Source: Caldisphaera sp046536515 (GTDB taxonomy: Archaea; Thermoproteota; Thermoprotei_A; Sulfolobales; Acidilobaceae). From it: a stretch of DNA of 32,801 nt. Shown one piece after another: positions 16,493 through 25,314 of this stretch; position 1 is the stretch's first letter, and every line of letters begins with the position of its first letter. The stretch is taken from assembly GCF_046536515.1 (NCBI RefSeq), contig NZ_JAWDMQ010000014.1:1-32801 (forward strand), in the 5' to 3' direction. The translations under genes were made by a program, and so were the position numbers. Below the pieces are notes generated by a model. The model was not told the DNA's origin, made no database searches, and was given only the letters and a program-made list of their open reading frames with translations.

Positions 16493-19366
16493 ATGTTAGG
16501 TGGGAAATATTATAAATCTATTTCTAAAAGCATCTTAGTAGTTATTTTAATAATAGTAATTGTTGTGGGAGTATCAGTTGCTTTAATGATATCTAAGAAG
16601 CCTTCAACTTCAACGTCTACTTCATCAACAAGTAGTACAACTTCAACGTCTACTTCATCAACAAGTAGTACAACTTCAACGTCTACTTCATCAACTACTA
16701 CTTCATCAACAAGTAGTACAACAAGCATAGTACAAAATTCTCTTTCACCACCTCTTCCTGAAAGTTATTCAGCTTTAACTAACGTGCCTATAACAATAGA
16801 AATAAGCCAAGTTCAAAACGGATATTATGCAGTTCTATTCGATGGAACAGGAAATCAATATAAAGTTAGTTCTCAATACTCAAATGTTACATTTGTTTAT
16901 CCTGGACAATATTTAGTTTATTACAATTTATATAATAGCAATGGTGCATATGTTGGTAGTTCACTGTCAAACTTAATAGAAATAATAGTTGCACCTAATG
17001 TAAATTCTTCATACGCATCATTAATCACAATTCCTGTAATAACATCAAATAAAGGCCCTGTAGTAAATGTAGGCGAAACTATTACGCTAACTGCTAGTTA
17101 TCTACAGCCTCCTATAGGACAAAATATTACAATAAAGGAATACGTTTGGAACTTTGGTAACGGAACATCATTAACAATACCTTCAGTTAATGCTACTGGC
17201 TATATAATACAGGTAGATAAAACAGGATCAGGAAATACTTCATATATCGATCCGCAAACAAATCCTATAAATGTCACATTTAGCAAACCTGGTCTATATC
17301 CAGTTAGCTTAACTATAGTAACGGAAAACATAAGTAACGGAAAAACTTATAATTACACTACGTATAAGACTTTCGCTGTTTCTTCAAATAATTATCCATT
17401 TAATTTATATGCACCTCAGGTATCGGTACCAAATCAAGGAGTAATTGTTGACGCTGAAGTGGTTCCAGGAGGTCCGTTTACATTTGACCCAGATCTTTTC
17501 CCCGATACTGTTAGTAATGAAATAATTAACAATATCTACGGGACTCTACTATGGTATTATCAATCAAGCATAACTAAATTCGTACCAATGCTTGCAGAAT
17601 ACATACCTACAGTTGGTAATTGGTCTAATGTAACAGCAAGATATACTTATGGAGCAATATCTCCCAATTACACTGTTTACATATTTAAAATAAGACCTGG
17701 TTTAAAGGCATCTAATGGAGATCCAATAACAGCATACGATGTTTGGTATAGCATGATAAGGGCATTAGTATGCGCTGGAGGCATACCCTCAGGTTCTGGT
17801 ACAAACTTAGCTCCTTTTACTGTACCTAACTATACGCTTTTTACTTTTATAGTAACTTCACCTAATGACTCTTTAGGAGCCAAAGAAATTATGGAATCAG
17901 TATCATATAATAACCAGACTAATACTGTTACGTTCCACTTAATACAACCTGTTACTCCAACGTTTTTCTTCAACATGATGACCACCTTTGATTATGTTAT
18001 GGATGCTAAGTGGTTAAATCAAGTTGGGGACGGGTTAAATCTTACCGGTTATTATAATAACAACTATACCCAGTTGGCACAGTCATTTTATCAATATCAA
18101 CAAACTTGTATAGCAGGCAACTACAATACTAATGTTCAATGGCCAGCTCCGAATGCTGGATTTACAGGACCATATTACATAGCATCATTCACGCCTGGAC
18201 AATCAGTTGTATTAAAACCCAATCCTTATTGGCCAAATAATGTAACTTATTTCCCAAAGCCAAATGAAACAGTTATAGTAGACTGGGTAAAAGATCCAAC
18301 AACAGCCTTGAACATGCTTGCAAGCGGTCAAGCAGATATAGTTACTTTCCCAAAGAGCAGTCCTGCTCCTTATCTTCCAACTTTATTACAATTACAAAGC
18401 CAAGGAAAGATAAAAATGTACAATGAGCCATCTCTAAATGAATGGTGGTTCGCATTTAATTTAAATATAAGCATCCCATTGCTAAAGGAGATTAATCCAA
18501 ACTATAACATACCATCATATTACTTTGCAAACCCATTGGTTAGAGAAGCTTTTGCATACGCATTTAACTATACAGAATACATAAATGATGTGCTAGGAAA
18601 CGCTAAATATCATGTAAATCTTGGTAGTCCTTGGTGTGGAATATTAATTCCAGGACTAGATTACTCTATACCTCCATCAAACTTAACAGGCTGTCCAACA
18701 TTTAATTTAACCTATGCTAAACAATTAATGGAAGAATCAGGTTTCTATAATATAACAGTTAACTTCCCAATAGTAGTATCAAGCGGTGATACTGTTGATT
18801 TTACAGCAGCAGAAATGTACGCCCAGGCATTACATGAAATAGATCCAAATATAAATGCTCAACCATTATATATGCCTTTCTCAACAATAATAAGCTATCT
18901 GATACCTGGTCAAAACCCCTTACCCCTTTATTACTTAGATTGGAACGGAATACCATTGGTATGGTATTGGCTTCCTTTCATATATCAACAGGGAGGCATA
19001 TATCCTGCGCCCGACGGTTGGGATGTTGGATACTTAGAGCAATTATCACAGCAATTCAATAGCACAAATAACACCCATGTAGGTGCATTAATATGGCAAG
19101 AGGCTAAACAATATGAACAATTGAATAATTTAATAGTTCAGGCAGATTTAGCAGATGAAGAAGGTTGGAGTAATGCAACTCAAATAATTCACAACGCACA
19201 ACAAATGGCTATAGATCAATATCAATTTGTATACGTTGTTATACCTAGTAAGTTCTGGATACTTGGATCTTATATGAATGCATATCAAAATAATATAGCA
19301 TGGCAATCAAATCCAGCTATAACTAATGGATTAGAATCCTTCTTCTGGTGGTGGGAAAAACCATAA
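16493..19366 (+). CDS. Large membrane-anchored family 5 solute-binding protein (paralogue 1)
   Basis: About 957 residues from ATG 16493, with GGTGG shortly before; ATG 16469, close to the transcript start predicted from a TATA-like ATTTAAAA at 16443, would add eight. Order: positive N-terminus, one hydrophobic helix (about 15-34), a Ser/Thr-only linker (38-80), a beta-rich region with a PKD-like motif VWNFGNGTS (about 218), then an SBP family 5 (oligopeptide/dipeptide type) domain from about 325 to the end, finishing FFWWWEKP. Sequons (N-x-S/T) are numerous, suggesting a glycosylated surface protein. Such proteins feed ABC importers, but no permease or ATPase gene lies nearby. A close paralogue is at 29100-31823. 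Confidence 0.88.
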   Translation: MLGGKYYKSISKSILVVILIIVIVVGVSVALMISKKPSTSTSTSSTSSTTSTSTSSTSSTTSTSTSSTTTSSTSSTTSIVQNSLSPPLPESYSALTNVPITIEISQVQNGYYAVLFDGTGNQYKVSSQYSNVTFVYPGQYLVYYNLYNSNGAYVGSSLSNLIEIIVAPNVNSSYASLITIPVITSNKGPVVNVGETITLTASYLQPPIGQNITIKEYVWNFGNGTSLTIPSVNATGYIIQVDKTGSGNTSYIDPQTNPINVTFSKPGLYPVSLTIVTENISNGKTYNYTTYKTFAVSSNNYPFNLYAPQVSVPNQGVIVDAEVVPGGPFTFDPDLFPDTVSNEIINNIYGTLLWYYQSSITKFVPMLAEYIPTVGNWSNVTARYTYGAISPNYTVYIFKIRPGLKASNGDPITAYDVWYSMIRALVCAGGIPSGSGTNLAPFTVPNYTLFTFIVTSPNDSLGAKEIMESVSYNNQTNTVTFHLIQPVTPTFFFNMMTTFDYVMDAKWLNQVGDGLNLTGYYNNNYTQLAQSFYQYQQTCIAGNYNTNVQWPAPNAGFTGPYYIASFTPGQSVVLKPNPYWPNNVTYFPKPNETVIVDWVKDPTTALNMLASGQADIVTFPKSSPAPYLPTLLQLQSQGKIKMYNEPSLNEWWFAFNLNISIPLLKEINPNYNIPSYYFANPLVREAFAYAFNYTEYINDVLGNAKYHVNLGSPWCGILIPGLDYSIPPSNLTGCPTFNLTYAKQLMEESGFYNITVNFPIVVSSGDTVDFTAAEMYAQALHEIDPNINAQPLYMPFSTIISYLIPGQNPLPLYYLDWNGIPLVWYWLPFIYQQGGIYPAPDGWDVGYLEQLSQQFNSTNNTHVGALIWQEAKQYEQLNNLIVQADLADEEGWSNATQIIHNAQQMAIDQYQFVYVVIPSKFWILGSYMNAYQNNIAWQSNPAITNGLESFFWWWEKP
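16607..16733 (+). repeat. 33-bp in-frame tandem repeat coding the Ser/Thr linker
   Basis: Units start at 16607, 16640 and 16673 (each beginning ACTTCAACGTCTACTTCATC), two full and one partial that breaks into a shorter ACTTCATCAAC variant up to about 16733. Being a multiple of three, changes in copy number would only lengthen or shorten the surface linker. Confidence 0.85.
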
Positions 19367-19381
19367 TTTTTTTTCTTTTTT
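19367..19381 (+). terminator. Poly-T terminator after solute-binding protein 1
   Basis: Directly after the stop codon the plus strand runs T8-C-T6. Archaeal RNA polymerase terminates at such T tracts without a hairpin. Confidence 0.6.
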
Positions 19382-19464
19382 CTAATTATTACACCCTTAA
19401 TGCTTAATAACTCCAGAGCCTTAAAAACCTTTTAAACGAGGTATGGCCCTCAGGCGGTAAGTTC

Positions 19465-22400
19465 ATGTCATTAAATCCAACATTTAGGCATCTTTGCCCT
19501 AATTGCGGAAAGGAAATAACTTCAGATAGGTTAGAAAAGGGATTACCTTGCAATAAATGCTTAGAGGCTGAAATAGAGAACAATGATCCAATTTCTATAG
19601 GAGAAGCATTAAAGAAGAAAGGAAATCTATATGGTTATTCTTGGCTTTACTATTTAGAAAAAAGCTATAACGATTTTAAGCAATTTTTTAAAGATAAAAC
19701 AGGATATTACTTATCAAGCGCCCAAAAAAGCTGGGCCAGAAGACTTTTATATCCAGAAAGTTTTTCAATTGTAGCACCCACTGGAGTTGGAAAAACAACT
19801 CTTTTAATGGTATACACCGCCTTTAGGGCCGTTAACGAATTAGATAAAAAATTTTTATATTTAACACCTACAGAAAATTTGGTAGTTCAAACAGCTGAAA
19901 GGTTAAAGAGCTTTATCAACGATGGTGTAGCTTTTTATTATTCTTCTATGCCAAAGAAAGTCAAAGAAGAGATGTTAGCAAAAATAGATAAAGGGGATTA
20001 TAAAGTATTAATAATAACACCTGGGTATTTAACCAAAAAGTACAATAAACTTAAGGAGTTTTCTCCATTTGGATTAATTGTTGTAGACGATGTGGATAGT
20101 CTTTTAAGAAACAGTAAAAACATAGACAGGGTCCTAATTTTATTAGGCTTTTCTGAAGAAAGCGTTGAAACAGCGTATAAATTAGTAACCAAGAAAATGG
20201 ATTATGGCATTGCTTTATCTAATAAAAAAGAGGAAAAGATAAAACAGCTGGAACAAGAAATTTCTGATTTGCAATTGAATCTCTTAACCAGCAACAATGA
20301 AGAAATAAAGGGTCAATTAATAATAGCTTCTGCAACGGGCAGACCTAAAGGAATTAAACATTTAATATTTAGAGAACTTTTAGGTTTCGAAATAGGAGGA
20401 GGAACTGACTATTTAAGGAATGTATTGGACACCTACATTATATCGAAAAATGTATTAAGTGATGCAGTAGAACTAGTTAAGAAACTTGGTAAAGGAGGGC
20501 TTATATTTATTTCGCAATCATATGGAAAAAATGTCGTAAAACCAATAATAAGTATGCTAAAAGAAAATGGAATAAATGCTATACAAGCAATAACTAATTC
20601 AAGAAGAGCTGTTGAAAAACTTGAGAAAGGAGAAGCAGACGTAATTATAGGTTTGGCTAGCAGATACGGTACAGTAGTGAGAGGTATTGATTTACCAGAG
20701 ATTATAAAATATGCTGTTTTTATAGGAACTCCGGCAAGAAAACTTGAGCTCAAGACAGCGTTATTATCTCCTCAACGTCTTTTAAGAATCGTGATGTTTT
20801 TAGAAGAAAAAAATCAGTCTTATTCAAGCTTAAGGAAAAGTTTGGAAAGTTTTTTATCAAAATATAGCGAACAATCACATATAGTTGCTGCTGTATTAAG
20901 AGGAGAGATGGAGGCAAAAGGAATATTAAAAGTGTTAAAAGATTTGGTTAGCAATTCCATTGAGAAGGTATATAAAGAAATGATGAATTATATTCCTAAT
21001 GATGGAGATAGAATAAAAATAGGTTCATTTATTATTACAAATGAAAAAGGAGAACTTTATTTATACTCTACCGATGGACCAACATATTTGCAAGCAAGCG
21101 GAAGGACTAGCAGATTATATCACGGACATATGACCAAAGGCCTTTCCGTAATAATAGATGAAAGCCCAGAACTTATCGAATCATTAAGTGAAAAGCTAAA
21201 ATACATAAGTCAAGCAAATTTTGTTAAATTCGAAAATTTAGATTTAAACGAAGTAGAAAAAGAAATAATAAACTCAAGGAAGGTAGATGAGGGCAAAAAA
21301 GTAAACATTGTAAGTGAGCTAATAATTGTTGAAAGTCCAACTAAGGCTAAGACAATAGCTAGCTTTTGGGGTAAACCCGCTAGAAGGAGAGAAGGAAATC
21401 TTAACATTTACGAAACGACAACTGTAGATCCTATGACAAATACAGTTTATCTATTAACAATAACCGCTTCAAAGGGTCATGTATATGAACTAATAGTTGA
21501 CGATAATAATGAATCGTGCTATGGTATAAACTTAATTGATAGTATTATAAGCCCTATTTATACTTCAATAAAGAGATGCTTAAAATGCGGTTATCAATTT
21601 ACCCAAGAGACCAATAAATGTCCAAGATGTGGTTCCTCAGCTGTTATAACGTCAGAATCTATTTTACAATCTATTAAGAGGCTTGCAACAGAAGTGGATC
21701 AAATAATAATAATGACCGACCCTGATAGAGAAGGAGAAAAAATTGCTTGGGATCTCTATTTGGGTTTGAAGCCTTATAATAAAAACATTTTTAGGTCAGC
21801 TTTTCATGAAGTTACTTTAAATGCCGTGCTAGAAGCATTAAGAAATCCAGGACAAATTCATAAAGGATTAGTAAACGCACAAATTGCCAGAAGAATTGAC
21901 GATAGATGGATTGGTTTTTCTACAAGCAAATATCTTCAAAATAAATATAGCAAACTTTGGTTAGGAGCTGGCAGAGTGCAGACACCTGTATTAGGATGGG
22001 TAATTGAAAGATATAATGAATATAAGAAAGAAATGGGGTTTAAAATAAAAGTTAAACTACCTAGCCAAAATTACATTTATTTTTATACAAAGGATAAAGA
22101 AATAGCAGAAAATGCTATTAAAGAGAATACAATAAAAGCTGTAACAATTAAAGTATACAATGAGGAAGTAAATCCTTTACCACCTTATACTACTGATGCT
22201 TTAATTTTTGATGCAAGTCAAAAATATGGCTATACAGCACAATTAACTATGAAACTTGCTCAGGATCTATTTTATTCTGGATTAATAACATATCACAGAA
22301 CAGACTCTATAAGGATATCCCAAACAGGTTTGCAAATAGCAAAGGAATACTTAGAAAAAGTTAACTTAATTCAACATTATAAGCCAAGGACCTGGGGAAA

Positions 22401-23109
22401 TGAAGGTGCACACGAGGCTATAAGAATAACAAAGCCTCTAAATGCTCAAGAATTAGAAAAGGCTATTTTAGAGAGAACTATAAAAGTTCCTATGGAATTA
22501 ACTCAATTCCATTATAAACTATATCAATTAATATTTGAAAGATTTATAGCTAGTCAAATGAGCTCATCGATAATTGAAAAAGCTATTGTTAAGCTCAGCC
22601 TCGGTAGTTTAGAACAAGAAAAAGAGTTTAATACTAATATAATAAAAGAGGGATTTACATTAATAACTAAACCATCTTTAGAAAATTGGATTAAAAAGGA
22701 TTTAAATATTAAATATGAATTAAAATTGAACGATATAATTTACTATAAAGGAAGTTTGGTTGAACTATACAAAAATGGAGATTTAGTTATGCTAATGAAA
22801 AAGAAAAACATTGGAAGACCAAGCACTTACGCAAAAGTTATAGAATCAAACATAAGGCATGGTTATATAATTGAAAGTAAAAAGAAGAAGTATATCATAC
22901 CTACTAAATCAGGTATAGAGATTTATCAAGATCTAATGGAATCCATTTTTAAAGATCTCTTAACAGAAGAAAGTAGCAGAACGCTCGAAAATCAATTAGA
23001 CATGATTGAGAATGAAAAATTATCCCCAATAGAACTTATAAATGAAATATATGATGAAATATTTGTCAAGAAATTAAAAAGTTACTGCAAGGTTAATAAA
23101 AGAAATTAG
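19465..23109 (+). CDS. rgy: Reverse gyrase
   Basis: 1214 residues, normal for the family. N-terminal zinc finger C11-C14-C29-C32; helicase-like domain with Walker A APTGVGKTT (104-112) and VDDVD (207-211, the reverse-gyrase form of Walker B). The type IA topoisomerase domain starts about 618 (IIVESPTKAKT), with second zinc finger C705-C708-C719-C722, TDPDREGE (751-758) and catalytic Tyr in LITYHRTDS (about Y943). It introduces positive supercoils using ATP and is the hallmark of hyperthermophiles. Start ATG 19465. TATA-like sequence lies around 19420-19435, and a five-codon mini-ORF (19443-19460) precedes the gene. The alba gene follows on the same strand. Confidence 0.97.
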   Translation: MSLNPTFRHLCPNCGKEITSDRLEKGLPCNKCLEAEIENNDPISIGEALKKKGNLYGYSWLYYLEKSYNDFKQFFKDKTGYYLSSAQKSWARRLLYPESFSIVAPTGVGKTTLLMVYTAFRAVNELDKKFLYLTPTENLVVQTAERLKSFINDGVAFYYSSMPKKVKEEMLAKIDKGDYKVLIITPGYLTKKYNKLKEFSPFGLIVVDDVDSLLRNSKNIDRVLILLGFSEESVETAYKLVTKKMDYGIALSNKKEEKIKQLEQEISDLQLNLLTSNNEEIKGQLIIASATGRPKGIKHLIFRELLGFEIGGGTDYLRNVLDTYIISKNVLSDAVELVKKLGKGGLIFISQSYGKNVVKPIISMLKENGINAIQAITNSRRAVEKLEKGEADVIIGLASRYGTVVRGIDLPEIIKYAVFIGTPARKLELKTALLSPQRLLRIVMFLEEKNQSYSSLRKSLESFLSKYSEQSHIVAAVLRGEMEAKGILKVLKDLVSNSIEKVYKEMMNYIPNDGDRIKIGSFIITNEKGELYLYSTDGPTYLQASGRTSRLYHGHMTKGLSVIIDESPELIESLSEKLKYISQANFVKFENLDLNEVEKEIINSRKVDEGKKVNIVSELIIVESPTKAKTIASFWGKPARRREGNLNIYETTTVDPMTNTVYLLTITASKGHVYELIVDDNNESCYGINLIDSIISPIYTSIKRCLKCGYQFTQETNKCPRCGSSAVITSESILQSIKRLATEVDQIIIMTDPDREGEKIAWDLYLGLKPYNKNIFRSAFHEVTLNAVLEALRNPGQIHKGLVNAQIARRIDDRWIGFSTSKYLQNKYSKLWLGAGRVQTPVLGWVIERYNEYKKEMGFKIKVKLPSQNYIYFYTKDKEIAENAIKENTIKAVTIKVYNEEVNPLPPYTTDALIFDASQKYGYTAQLTMKLAQDLFYSGLITYHRTDSIRISQTGLQIAKEYLEKVNLIQHYKPRTWGNEGAHEAIRITKPLNAQELEKAILERTIKVPMELTQFHYKLYQLIFERFIASQMSSSIIEKAIVKLSLGSLEQEKEFNTNIIKEGFTLITKPSLENWIKKDLNIKYELKLNDIIYYKGSLVELYKNGDLVMLMKKKNIGRPSTYAKVIESNIRHGYIIESKKKKYIIPTKSGIEIYQDLMESIFKDLLTEESSRTLENQLDMIENEKLSPIELINEIYDEIFVKKLKSYCKVNKRN

Positions 23110-23154
23110 TCATACATATAATTTCTGAAGTAAGTTTATTTATAGGTGACTGAA

Positions 23155-23418
23155 GTGGAAGAAAAAGTAAAAATAAACCTTGGTAAGGACCCAGCAGAAG
23201 ATTACGCGCTGCAAGCTATATTAGAATTAAATAAAGGGTCAAAACAAATAGAACTAACAGGAATAGGGGAGAATGTTTGTAAAGTTGCAGAAGTATATTT
23301 AGCAATGAAATCCAGATTAGGAGAAAGTTTAAAAATAACATCTTCATCAATTGGGACTTCAAAATACAAAGGAAAGAAAAGTAGTTATTTAACAATAGTT
23401 ATAGAAAAAACTACATAA
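23155..23418 (+). CDS. albA: Alba-family DNA/RNA-binding chromatin protein
   Basis: About 87 residues. It matches the Alba fold pattern: opening strand with INLGKDPAEDYALQAILELNKG, then IELTGIGENVCKVAEVYLAMKSRLG, and the beta-hairpin and last strand SSYLTIVIEK. It is diverged from canonical Alba: the usual K-P-V-x-x-Y near the N-terminus reads KDPAEDY, and the arginine-rich RGRAI loop reads GIGEN, so DNA or RNA contacts may differ. The GTG at 23146 is inside the AGGTG ribosome binding site (23144-23148); GTG 23155 is the likelier start. It follows reverse gyrase by about 45 bases on the same strand. Confidence 0.8.
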   Translation: MEEKVKINLGKDPAEDYALQAILELNKGSKQIELTGIGENVCKVAEVYLAMKSRLGESLKITSSSIGTSKYKGKKSSYLTIVIEKTT

Positions 23419-23419
23419 G

Positions 23420-23472
23420 CTCAGACGGGGATATTATCTTCATAATTTCCGACGATATCAGCGTCATCACCG
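23420..23472 (-). ncRNA. Box C/D sRNA (rRNA/tRNA 2'-O-methylation guide)
   Basis: Minus strand order: C box GTGATGA (23470-23464), 12-base guide, D' box CGGA (23451-23448), 4-base spacer AATT, C' box ATGAAGA (23443-23437), 12-base guide, D box CTGA (23424-23421). The two 12-base guides and short D'-C' spacer are exactly the archaeal layout. D' and C' each differ from consensus at one position. A TTATAA at 23493-23498 lies about 25 bases upstream, giving it its own promoter. It is convergent with alba, ending next to its stop codon. The predicted guides are complementary to ACGGGGATATTA and ACGATATCAGCG; targets not identified. Confidence 0.75.
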
Positions 23473-23492
23473 CCAATTAATTGTTAATTAAG

Positions 23493-23498
23493 TTATAA
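23493..23498 (-). promoter_or_regulatory. TATA box of the C/D sRNA
   Basis: TTATAA is placed 23-28 bases before the C box, the correct archaeal distance to a start at about 23471. Confidence 0.5.
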
Positions 23499-23556
23499 GC
23501 CCTCTGTAACACAGGCCAAGCTCATCTTATCGCACCTGCAGCGGTCTTCATCGGGC
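23499..23556 (-). ncRNA. Candidate second structured small RNA (C/D-like)
   Basis: Distinctly GC-richer than its surroundings. On the minus strand it begins GCCC and ends GGGC (terminal stem 23556-23553 / 23502-23499). Just inside are C-like CCGATGA (23554-23548) and D-like CAGA (23506-23503), with C'-like AAGATGA (23528-23522) preceded by GCGA. The internal spacing of 14 and 15 bases and the off-consensus boxes make it weak as a guide RNA. The predicted start from the TATA element at 23578-23588 falls at the terminal stem. It could instead be an H/ACA-like or unrelated RNA. Confidence 0.35.
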
Positions 23557-23577
23557 AATATCTGTATGTCTCTGTGA

Positions 23578-23588
23578 AAATTTAAATA
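23578..23588. promoter_or_regulatory. Near-palindromic TATA element, possibly bidirectional
   Basis: AAATTTAAATA reads as a TATA box on both strands. To the right it would start the UspA mRNA near 23610; to the left it would start the candidate RNA near 23556. Confidence 0.45.
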
Positions 23589-23623
23589 CATAAATAGACA
23601 TAATATATTTTAGAGGTGAAAGT

Positions 23624-24052
23624 TTGTACAAAAAAATTTTAGTTGGTTATGATGGGTCCGAAGGAGGAGAAAGGGCTTTAGCTAAAGCTATAGAACTCGC
23701 AAAAAGTTTCAATTCTGAATTATGTTTAATTACAGTTATACCACCAGCATCTGTAATAGTTGGAGAAATAGTTAGTCCCGATATAATAAATACAGCCACA
23801 ATTATTGATTCTACAAAGAAAAAACTAGATGATGTAACAAAAAAATTAGAGTCTGAAGGTATAAAAGTAAAATATGAAGTCTTATCCGGTGATCCTGCTG
23901 ATATGATAATAAATTATTCTGTGTCTAACGGATGTGACTTAATAGTTCTTGGTAGAAGAAGACTTTCCAGATTTGAAAGGCTTATCTTAGGTAGCGTTAC
24001 CAGTAATGTAGCAGGTAAATCAATAAAGGCAGATGTTTTAGTTGTTCCCTAA
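23624..24052 (+). CDS. Universal stress protein (UspA family)
   Basis: 142 residues, full length for a single Usp domain. ILVGYDGSEGGERAL (with D10) starts the nucleotide-binding fold, and the end holds the ATP-binding loop G110-RRRLSRFERLILGS (GS at 123-124). The usual G-x-x-G begins GRRR here, so the second Gly is replaced; nucleotide binding may be changed or kept. Start TTG 23624 with GAGGTG six bases or so upstream. Cytoplasmic. It ends four bases inside the convergent MFS transporter gene. Confidence 0.88.
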   Translation: MYKKILVGYDGSEGGERALAKAIELAKSFNSELCLITVIPPASVIVGEIVSPDIINTATIIDSTKKKLDDVTKKLESEGIKVKYEVLSGDPADMIINYSVSNGCDLIVLGRRRLSRFERLILGSVTSNVAGKSIKADVLVVP

Positions 24053-25227
24053 TTTTTCTTGTTTGGAATCAAAGGTAGCAATATCGTAGAAACTATACCT
24101 ATAAAAGCAAACAATACCATATCATTAGTCAATCCAATTTTATTCATTAAAATACCACCTATTAATATTCCTAAGGCTCCGCCAACAGTATTACCAACAC
24201 CCCATATGAGCGAATTGGCTCTTGCTGATAAGCTTTTGTCTACTATTTGCCCAACATAGCCTAAAAGAACTGGAAACCCACTAAATGCAAAAAGCGAAAA
24301 AGCCATAAACATTATAGACATTATTATAGGATTCTTAAATAATATAAAAGCAATATAAAATATAGTCGCAAAAATTGTTGTTATATATACTATTTTTTTC
24401 CCACCTATATCACCCGTTAATTTTCCGAAGTAGGGTTGGCCAAATATTGCTAATGCATACGAAACAGTTAATATAATGCTCATTAATACTTTAGATTTGA
24501 ACAAATGATCTAAATAAGTTGGGGCATAAGTTTGCACTCCTGCTATGAAAATAGCTCTAATAAAAACCACTATTGTTAATGGAATCAAAATATAATAAAA
24601 AGAGCTCATATTCAATTCGCTATTAGACTTATCAAAAGACTTTGTGTCAGCTTTAATTTTTATTGGTTTTAAGCCATAAAAAACTAATGATCCTACTACA
24701 ATAGTATAAACACCTATAATTGAGAGACCTAAAGATCCTCCTAAATATTTTATTGCAAATACTATTACTATTGGAAATAGTGCTCTACCCAAACTCCCGA
24801 ATGAACCATTAATTCCAAGAGCTTTAGGCGAATCTTTGGGGTCAAAACTATGCTGCAATATAGATCCCCCTAATGGATGGTAAAATGATAAACCAGAGCC
24901 CAATATTATAGATGCAAACGATATATATAATAAATAATATTTTATATATGCAAATGAGAGCCCGTACAAAATTATGGATATACCTATTAATATATAACCT
25001 AAAAGCATCAATGTTGCATGATTACCACTTTTATCTGCTGATTTTCCAACCCAAATACTTAATAATCCTGATATTAAGTTTATTAAAGCCCCCATAACTC
25101 CTAAATATGAGGCTGATATTTTCATATCTAAATAGTAGGCTATTAAAATAGAAAATACAATTATATAGCTATCATTTAGGAAATGACCCAACGACGTAAA
25201 TATTAGCGACCTTAGTTTTTGATCCAT
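24049..25227 (-). CDS. MFS transporter, fosmidomycin-resistance (Fsr)-like
   Basis: 392 residues from ATG 25227, with GGGTG five bases before it; an in-frame ATG upstream adds six residues but has less support. Twelve hydrophobic helices. LGHFLNDSYIIVFSILIAYY (about 11-30) is the typical start of Fsr-like exporters (GHxxxDxY...), followed by GKSADKSG between helices 2 and 3 and HPLGGSILQHS...KALGINGSFG. The family exports small drugs or metabolites; substrate unknown. Convergent with uspA with a 4-base overlap. Confidence 0.85.
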   Translation of the reverse strand: MDQKLRSLIFTSLGHFLNDSYIIVFSILIAYYLDMKISASYLGVMGALINLISGLLSIWVGKSADKSGNHATLMLLGYILIGISIILYGLSFAYIKYYLLYISFASIILGSGLSFYHPLGGSILQHSFDPKDSPKALGINGSFGSLGRALFPIVIVFAIKYLGGSLGLSIIGVYTIVVGSLVFYGLKPIKIKADTKSFDKSNSELNMSSFYYILIPLTIVVFIRAIFIAGVQTYAPTYLDHLFKSKVLMSIILTVSYALAIFGQPYFGKLTGDIGGKKIVYITTIFATIFYIAFILFKNPIIMSIMFMAFSLFAFSGFPVLLGYVGQIVDKSLSARANSLIWGVGNTVGGALGILIGGILMNKIGLTNDMVLFAFIGIVSTILLPLIPNKKN

Positions 25228-25314
25228 TTTTTCACCCATTTGCAATTATTGTTCTTGAATTAAAAATTTATCCATATACAACAAATATATTTTACATTTC
25301 ATTAATTACTCAAA

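Noticed and set aside
16607..16733. Possible CRISPR-like regular repeat
   Set aside because: Units are directly adjacent with no spacers and encode an in-frame Ser/Thr linker.
23499..23556. Possible tRNA because of GCCC...GGGC ends and GC-rich content
   Set aside because: No T-loop GTTCRANNC, no cloverleaf and too short.
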